Positions 4,977-8,966 of a stretch of DNA of 8,966 bases are shown here, one piece after another. Position 1 is the stretch's first letter. Each line of letters starts with the position of its first letter. Both the position numbers and the translations under genes were made by a program. Below the pieces are notes generated by a model. That model was not told the DNA's origin and searched no databases. It saw only the letters and a program-made list of their open reading frames with translations. The stretch is from Spirochaetaceae bacterium (GTDB taxonomy: Bacteria > Spirochaetota > Spirochaetia > Treponematales > Breznakiellaceae), in assembly GCA_031278295.1 (NCBI GenBank), contig JAITKQ010000082.1:1-8966 (forward strand), in the 5' to 3' direction.

Positions 4977-7076
4977 ATGGCTGATGCCGCTTTTATTACG
5001 CCGCGGGGGGTTGCGGCGGCGACAGGGAATAAAGGGGATATTTTTATCGCGGCGGGCGTGGTTGCCGCCGTGATGATGATGATTATCCCGATGCCGACTT
5101 TTCTTTTGGACAGCCTGATGGCGATGAACCTGATCATGGGTTTGCTCGTGCTGTTGATAGTGCTGTACACAAAAAAGGCTACAGATTTTAGCGTGTTTCC
5201 GACCATGCTGCTGATTCTGACCGTGTTCGGCCTCGCGCTCAATATCTCCTCGACTCGGCTTATCCTGGCACAGGGTGAAAATTTTTCAGGCAGGATGGTA
5301 CGCGCGTTCTCCAGCTTCGTTGTCGGCTCAGGCGGGCGTGAAGGCCTTGTCATCGGGTTTGTAATTTTCATCGTGCTGATAGCCGTGCAGGTTGTGGTCA
5401 TCACGAAGGGCTCGACGCGGATTGCCGAAGTCGCGGCCCGCTTTACGCTGGACAAAATGCCGGCTAAGCAGATGGCCGTCGAGTCGGAATTCAACTCCGG
5501 CGCGATAAGCGAGGAGGAGATGAAGCGGCGCAAAGACGAGATAGAACAGGAATCAAGTTTTTACGGCGCGATGGACGGCGCAAGCAAGTTTATTTCCGGA
5601 AACGTAAAGATCGGCATCTTTATCACGATCGTGAATATAATTGCCGGTATCATAATCGGCTCGGCGCTGCACGGTGAATCTGTCGGCCAGGCCGTCGGCA
5701 CCTATATCGCGTTCGCCATTGGAGACGGCCTTTTGAGCCAGTTTCCCAGCCTGCTGATCTCCACGGCAACCGGTATCATCGTAACCCGTTCCGTGTCAAA
5801 CGGCACCTTCGCCGAGGACATTTCCGAAGAATTTACCAGGCATCCGCGTATCTACTGGATCGGCGCCGCCGTGCTGCTGATTTTCGCGCTGATACCGGGC
5901 TTTCCCTGGTACGTGCTTGTCCCCATGAGCCTGCTGCTCGGTTTCTTTGCCTTCCGCCTGAACCGTGACCAGAGGCGGGGGCATACCGCCGCAGACGCTT
6001 CCGGCGCGGAAGCCGCCAGGAAACAAAAGGAAGAAACGGGGGAAATCCCGCCCATAGTGCCGCTCGATCCGCTATCGCTTGAGCTTGGTTACGGGCTTGT
6101 TCCGCTTGTTGACAAGGACAAGGGGGCGGAACTTTTGGAGCGTGTCCAGCGTCTCCGCCGCGAATCGGCGCTCGATCTGGGCCTTGTGATTCCAAAGATC
6201 AGGATTATAGACAACATGGCCCTGGATCCGGCGGAGTACTGCCTCAAGATCAAGGGGGCGGAGGTCGGGCGGGGCAGGATCCGCATGGGGCATTACCTCT
6301 GCATCAACCCGGGCGGCGCCAGCGATAACATACCGGGCGAGCGCACAGTGGACCCGACCTTCGGCCTGCCAGCAATATGGGTGAGCGAGGACCGCCGCGA
6401 CGAGGCCGAACGCGCCGGCTACACCGTGATTGACCCGCCGTCCATCATCGCGACTCACCTTACCGAGATAATCAAGTCCCACGCCGCCGAGATTCTGGGC
6501 CGGCAGGATACGCAGCGAATCATAGACGACATCAAGAAGGACTACCCGGCGGTTGTCGAGGACGCCCAGAAAAATTTAAGTCTGGGAGAGATTCAAAAGG
6601 TGCTGCAATCCATGCTGCGTGAGCAGGTTTCGATCCGAAACATGGTTACGATTCTGGAAACGCTTTCCGACTTCGCGCCAATATCAAAGGATGTTCAATT
6701 TCTTACCGAAAAGGCGCGTCAGAGTCTGGGACGCCAAATATGCTTACAGTACACGGACGAGGACCGGAAACTCCGCGTACTGACCATAGATCACGAGTTT
6801 GAACAAAAAATTGTTGACAGCGCGGTACAGACTGTTTCCGGCAAAATCTGTGCGCTGGAACCTTCACTGCACGTTTCGTGGATAAAGGCGCTGTCGGCCT
6901 CAATCGCTTCCGTCCGCTTACAGGGCTGGTCGCCGCCCATAATCCTCTGCTCCGAGCAGGCGCGTTTCCTCGTCAAGCAATCCACGGAACGGGAACTGCC
7001 GGAACTGGTTGTGCTGTCCGTCCGCGAGATCGCAAACGACATAGACATAGAACAGTTGGGGGAAATCCGTGTATAA
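4977..7076 (+). CDS. flhA: Flagellar biosynthesis protein FlhA
   Basis: Inner-membrane component of the flagellar type III export gate, 699 residues (family about 690-700). The N-terminal half has about eight hydrophobic segments (roughly 21-45, 48-64, 72-92, 122-143, 212-230, 240-270, 293-307, 310-326) with family blocks DFSVFPTMLLI, LALNISSTRLIL and FYGAMDGASKF. The rest (about 331-699) is the cytosolic domain that forms the nonameric ring binding export chaperones. The FHIPEP signature is present but altered: RIAEVAARFTLDKMPAKQMAVE (148-169) has A where PGKQ is usual and E169 where the conserved Asp of KQMAID stands. G85 replaces the Arg usual in FRLALN. ATG 4977 follows GGGAGGA (4967-4973); TTG 4965 would place the RBS inside the gene. 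Flagellar neighbours (flhB, flhF) are absent. A virulence type III homologue is less likely given the close FlhA match. Convergent with rfbA. Confidence 0.95.
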   Translation: MADAAFITPRGVAAATGNKGDIFIAAGVVAAVMMMIIPMPTFLLDSLMAMNLIMGLLVLLIVLYTKKATDFSVFPTMLLILTVFGLALNISSTRLILAQGENFSGRMVRAFSSFVVGSGGREGLVIGFVIFIVLIAVQVVVITKGSTRIAEVAARFTLDKMPAKQMAVESEFNSGAISEEEMKRRKDEIEQESSFYGAMDGASKFISGNVKIGIFITIVNIIAGIIIGSALHGESVGQAVGTYIAFAIGDGLLSQFPSLLISTATGIIVTRSVSNGTFAEDISEEFTRHPRIYWIGAAVLLIFALIPGFPWYVLVPMSLLLGFFAFRLNRDQRRGHTAADASGAEAARKQKEETGEIPPIVPLDPLSLELGYGLVPLVDKDKGAELLERVQRLRRESALDLGLVIPKIRIIDNMALDPAEYCLKIKGAEVGRGRIRMGHYLCINPGGASDNIPGERTVDPTFGLPAIWVSEDRRDEAERAGYTVIDPPSIIATHLTEIIKSHAAEILGRQDTQRIIDDIKKDYPAVVEDAQKNLSLGEIQKVLQSMLREQVSIRNMVTILETLSDFAPISKDVQFLTEKARQSLGRQICLQYTDEDRKLRVLTIDHEFEQKIVDSAVQTVSGKICALEPSLHVSWIKALSASIASVRLQGWSPPIILCSEQARFLVKQSTERELPELVVLSVREIANDIDIEQLGEIRV

Positions 7077-7084
7077 GGCGTATG

Positions 7085-7963
7085 TCAGCTTTTTTCGGAA
7101 GCGATAAATGCCAGGTACTCGCCGTACCCGGTACTGTTTTCCGCGGCAAGACGCCGGAGTTCTCCGGCGTCTATCCAGCCGTTGCGGTACGCGATCTCTT
7201 CTATGCATGACACGTACAGGCCCTGGCGTTTCTGAATCGTTTCTATAAAGTTGGCCGCTTCCAAAAGGCCGTCATGTGTGCCGGTATCGAGCCACGCCAT
7301 GCCGCGGCCCAAAAATTCAACGGAAAGTCTTTTTGATTCGAGGTAAACTTTGTTTATCGATGTAATTTCAAGTTCGCCCCGTGCGGAAGGTTTTACATTT
7401 TTTGCTATTTCCAGTACGTCGTTGCCGTAAAAGTACAAGCCTGGTACCACATAGTGCGATTTCGGAGCGTCCGGTTTTTCCTCGATTGAAACAACCCTGC
7501 CGGATTCATCAAACTCGATCACGCCCAAACCGCTCGTATCCTTTACATAGTATGCAAAAATTACGCCGCCCCCGAAACATTCAACCCTTGCGAGGGCCTC
7601 CCTTAACATATTGCCAAAGCCGCGCCCGTAAAAAACATTGTCGCCCAGCACAAGGGCGCAGGCGCTGTCCCCGACAAATTGCCGGCCCACTATGAAGGCG
7701 TCGGCGATACCCCGCGGCTTTTCCTGCACCGCGTACCCAAAACGCATACCAAGCCGCTCCCCGCCGCCAAACAAGTCCTGAAACAAAGTTATATCACGCG
7801 GCGTGGACACGATTAAAATCTCACGGATACCGGCAAGCATCAACACGGACAAGGGGTAGTAAATCATCGGTTTGTCGTACAGCGGGAGAAGCTGTTTTGA
7901 AATGACTTTTGTTATCGGAAACAGCCGCGTTCCCGCGCCGCCCGCGAGGATTATCCCCTTCAT
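7085..7963 (-). CDS. rfbA: Glucose-1-phosphate thymidylyltransferase RmlA/RfbA
   Basis: Cytosolic nucleotidyltransferase making dTDP-glucose from dTTP and glucose-1-phosphate, the first step towards dTDP-L-rhamnose and other deoxysugars for surface polysaccharide. 292 residues, full length for the family. It has the nucleotide-binding signature LAGGAGTRLFPITK (6-19) with K23, the metal-binding D108 in LVLGDNVFYG and D226 in AWLDTGTHDGLLEA, plus VIEFDESG and VVPGLYFYGNDV. ATG at 7961-7963 has no Shine-Dalgarno sequence but sits 8 nt after a TATAAT box, as in moaA. Stops of rfbA and flhA are 8 bp apart and face each other; no obvious shared terminator lies between. The other rml genes are not adjacent. 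Upstream on its strand is the ~800-bp GC-rich repeat array. A uridylyltransferase (GalU) is excluded by length and motifs. Confidence 0.96.
   Translation of the reverse strand: MKGIILAGGAGTRLFPITKVISKQLLPLYDKPMIYYPLSVLMLAGIREILIVSTPRDITLFQDLFGGGERLGMRFGYAVQEKPRGIADAFIVGRQFVGDSACALVLGDNVFYGRGFGNMLREALARVECFGGGVIFAYYVKDTSGLGVIEFDESGRVVSIEEKPDAPKSHYVVPGLYFYGNDVLEIAKNVKPSARGELEITSINKVYLESKRLSVEFLGRGMAWLDTGTHDGLLEAANFIETIQKRQGLYVSCIEEIAYRNGWIDAGELRRLAAENSTGYGEYLAFIASEKS
7149..7172. repeat. Perfect 11-bp inverted repeat inside the 3' end of rfbA
   Basis: AGACGCCGGAG (7149-7159) and CTCCGGCGTCT (7162-7172) are complementary around TT. The segment encodes the IDAGELRRLA region near the RmlA C-terminus. 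It sits 72 nt past the flhA stop, so it could form a strong hairpin in any flhA read-through RNA, but no T-run follows on either strand. Confidence 0.5.
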
Positions 7964-7971
7964 ACCAGGCC

Positions 7972-8000
7972 ATTATACCCCTACCCGGCGCGGCGGTAAA
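7972..8000 (-). promoter_or_regulatory. Predicted promoter of rfbA, possibly leaderless
   Basis: On the minus strand TTTACC (8000-7995, 4/6 match to -35) is followed after 17 bp by a perfect TATAAT (7977-7972), then eight bases and the rfbA ATG. Transcription would start one or two bases before the ATG. The -35 hexamer is the complement of the GGTAAA core of the first copy of the repeat array. Start site is inferred. Confidence 0.5.
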
Positions 8001-8797
8001 GGTCACGCGCGCGGGTCAGGCGCGCGGGTCAGGCGCGCGGGCGGGTCGGGCGGTAAAGGCCGCACACGCGGTTCAGGCGGTCGGCGGTAAAGGCCGCGCG
8101 TGCGGGTCGGGCGGGCGGGCGGTAAAAGTCGCGCGTGCGGGTCGGGCGGGCGGGCGGTAAAAGTCGCGCGCGCGGGTCAGGCGGCGGACGGGCGGTAAAA
8201 GTCGCACGCGCGGGTCAGGTGGTCGGCGGTAAAGGTCAGGCGGGTCGACGGTAAAGGGCGCGCGGGGCGGGCGGGCGGTAAAGGCCGCGCGTGCGGGTCA
8301 GGCAGACGAGCGGTAAAGGGCGCGCGCGGGTCAGGCGGGCGGGCGGTAAAAGTCGCGCGCGCGGGTCAGGCGGACGGGCGGTAAAGGTCAGGCGGGTCGG
8401 CGGTAAAGGGCGCGCGGGTCGGGCGAGCGGGCGGCGGCAGTAAAGGCCGCATGCGCGGTTCAGGCGGGTCGGGCGGTAAAAGGCGCGCGCGCGGGTCAGG
8501 CGGCGGACGGGCGGTAAAGGTCAGGCGGGTCGGCGGTAAAGGGCGCGCGCGCGGGTCAGGCGGGCGGGCGGTAAAGGCCGCACGCGCGGGTCAGGCGGGC
8601 AGGGGGGATGAGAAAAAGAAGGACGGGCGGTAAAGGGCGCGCGGGTCAGGCGGTAAAGGGCGCGCGCGCGGGCAGCGGGTCGGGCGGCGGTAAAGGCCGC
8701 ATGCGCGGGTCAGGCGGGTCAGGCAGACGAGCGGTAAAGGTCAGGCGGGCGGGCGGGGCAGGCGGTAAAAGGCGCGCGCGCGGGTCAGGCGGCGGGC
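7985..8797. repeat. GC-rich degenerate tandem repeat array, 23 units
   Basis: About 810 bp with 23 copies of a TAAA-containing core, GGTAAA in 22 and AGTAAA once (8439). Cores start at 7995, 8052, 8086, 8121, 8156, 8194, 8228, 8250, 8277, 8312, 8345, 8380, 8402, 8439, 8475, 8513, 8535, 8570, 8629, 8652, 8689, 8733 and 8764. The common spacing is 33-38 bp; short units of 22-27 bp and two long ones of 57-59 bp also occur. A typical unit reads GGCGGTAAAGG, then an alternating CG tract, then CGGGTCAGGCGGGCG. The TAAA core is nearly the only A/T. Frames are broken or give Gly/Arg/Lys-rich low-complexity peptides with no RBS, so I treat it as non-coding. It starts in the rfbA promoter and stops immediately before the ABC transporter stop codon. 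Units abut, with no unique spacers, so it is not CRISPR. Function unknown. Confidence 0.93.
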
Positions 8798-8966
8798 TTA
8801 TTCTAGGGCGGTCTTTAACAGAGTCCGCGTGTACTCATGCTGCGGGCCGGCGAATATGTCCCGCGCCGCGCCAGCCTCCACTATTTTGCCCGCCTTCATG
8901 ATGACAAGCGAATGGCAGAGACTCCGCACCACGCGGAGATCGTGGCTGATAAAAATGTACGAGAAA
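8798..8966 (-). CDS. ABC transporter ATP-binding protein, C-terminal part (Opp/Dpp/YejF type), partial
   Basis: The minus-strand frame enters from the right window edge and ends at TAA (8800-8798), giving 56 codons including the stop. The 55 residues contain the switch (H-loop) motif FISHDLRVVRSLCH, then VIMKAGKIVEAGAARDIF and the tail PQHEYTRTLLKTALE. This order (ISHDL, LCH, MxxGxIVExG, IF..P.H.YT..LL) is typical of peptide/nickel ABC importer ATPases and of the C-terminal ATPase half of YejF. It hydrolyses ATP on the cytosolic face to drive solute import; the substrate cannot be told from the fragment. The Walker motifs lie outside the window. The stop codon directly touches the repeat array, leaving no separate terminator; GC tracts followed by CCTTTT on the minus strand of the last unit might do that job. 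Confidence 0.9.
   Translation of the reverse strand, partial: FSYIFISHDLRVVRSLCHSLVIMKAGKIVEAGAARDIFAGPQHEYTRTLLKTALE

Noticed and set aside
6072..6482. Long minus-strand frames opposite flhA, amtB, moaA and the MOSC gene
   Set aside because: All lie antisense to strongly recognised genes and carry no domain signature; they are by-products of GC-rich codon usage.
7985..8797. CRISPR array
   Set aside because: Repeats are degenerate, directly abutting and variable in length, with no unique spacers of constant size and no cas genes in the window.
7872..8901. Several + strand frames of 60-97 residues across the GC-rich array (Gly/Arg/Ser/Lys-rich)
   Set aside because: They follow from the repeat composition, are interrupted, have no RBS and no known domain. 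The last one also runs antisense through the ABC transporter end.

Overview
The window most likely comes from a spirochaete, probably a moderately GC-rich Treponema of the termite-gut type. This is inferred from the gene set: an FlhA close to spirochaete FlhA, AmtB with its own signal peptide, a PII protein without the usual uridylylation tyrosine, a MOSC-MogA fusion and an RmlA-type nucleotidyltransferase. No rRNA or other marker gene is present, so the assignment is tentative.

Layout. (1) About 237-2164, + strand: a two-gene molybdenum-cofactor unit, moaA (GTP 3',8-cyclase) followed after 2 bp by a MOSC domain fused to a MoaB/MogA domain. moaA has a TATAAT box only 6 nt before its best start codon. 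(2) 2165-2562: a 398-nt intergenic region dense in palindromes, ending in a textbook sigma-54 -24/-12 promoter. (3) 2563-4237, + strand: amtB-glnK (ammonium channel and PII regulator), closed by a strong intrinsic terminator at 4266-4306. (4) 4307-4976: a decaying area with an antitoxin-like ORF whose tail is made of two palindromic elements, followed by a possible PIN-toxin (VapC) remnant. (5) 4977-7076, + strand: flhA, standing alone. (6) 7085-7963, - strand: rfbA/rmlA, convergent with flhA (8 bp between stops). (7) About 7985-8797: an array of roughly 800 bp of very GC-rich degenerate tandem repeats, 23 copies of a GGTAAA-centred unit. (8) 8798-8966, - strand: the C-terminal end of an Opp/Dpp/YejF-type ABC transporter ATPase, cut by the window edge.

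Functional reading. The amtB-glnK pair under a sigma-54 promoter is a nitrogen-limitation response module: AmtB imports ammonium and the trimeric PII protein normally gates it according to 2-oxoglutarate/ATP/ADP. The Moco genes prepare cofactor for molybdoenzymes encoded elsewhere. flhA belongs to the flagellar type III export gate, and rfbA makes dTDP-glucose for surface polysaccharide.

The least explained item is the GC-rich array between rfbA and the ABC transporter gene. It is strand-asymmetric, has G-quadruplex and alternating CG tracts, shows higher-order organisation, and supplies the -35-like hexamer of the predicted rfbA promoter. The palindromic elements around amtB and inside the antitoxin ORF come second.
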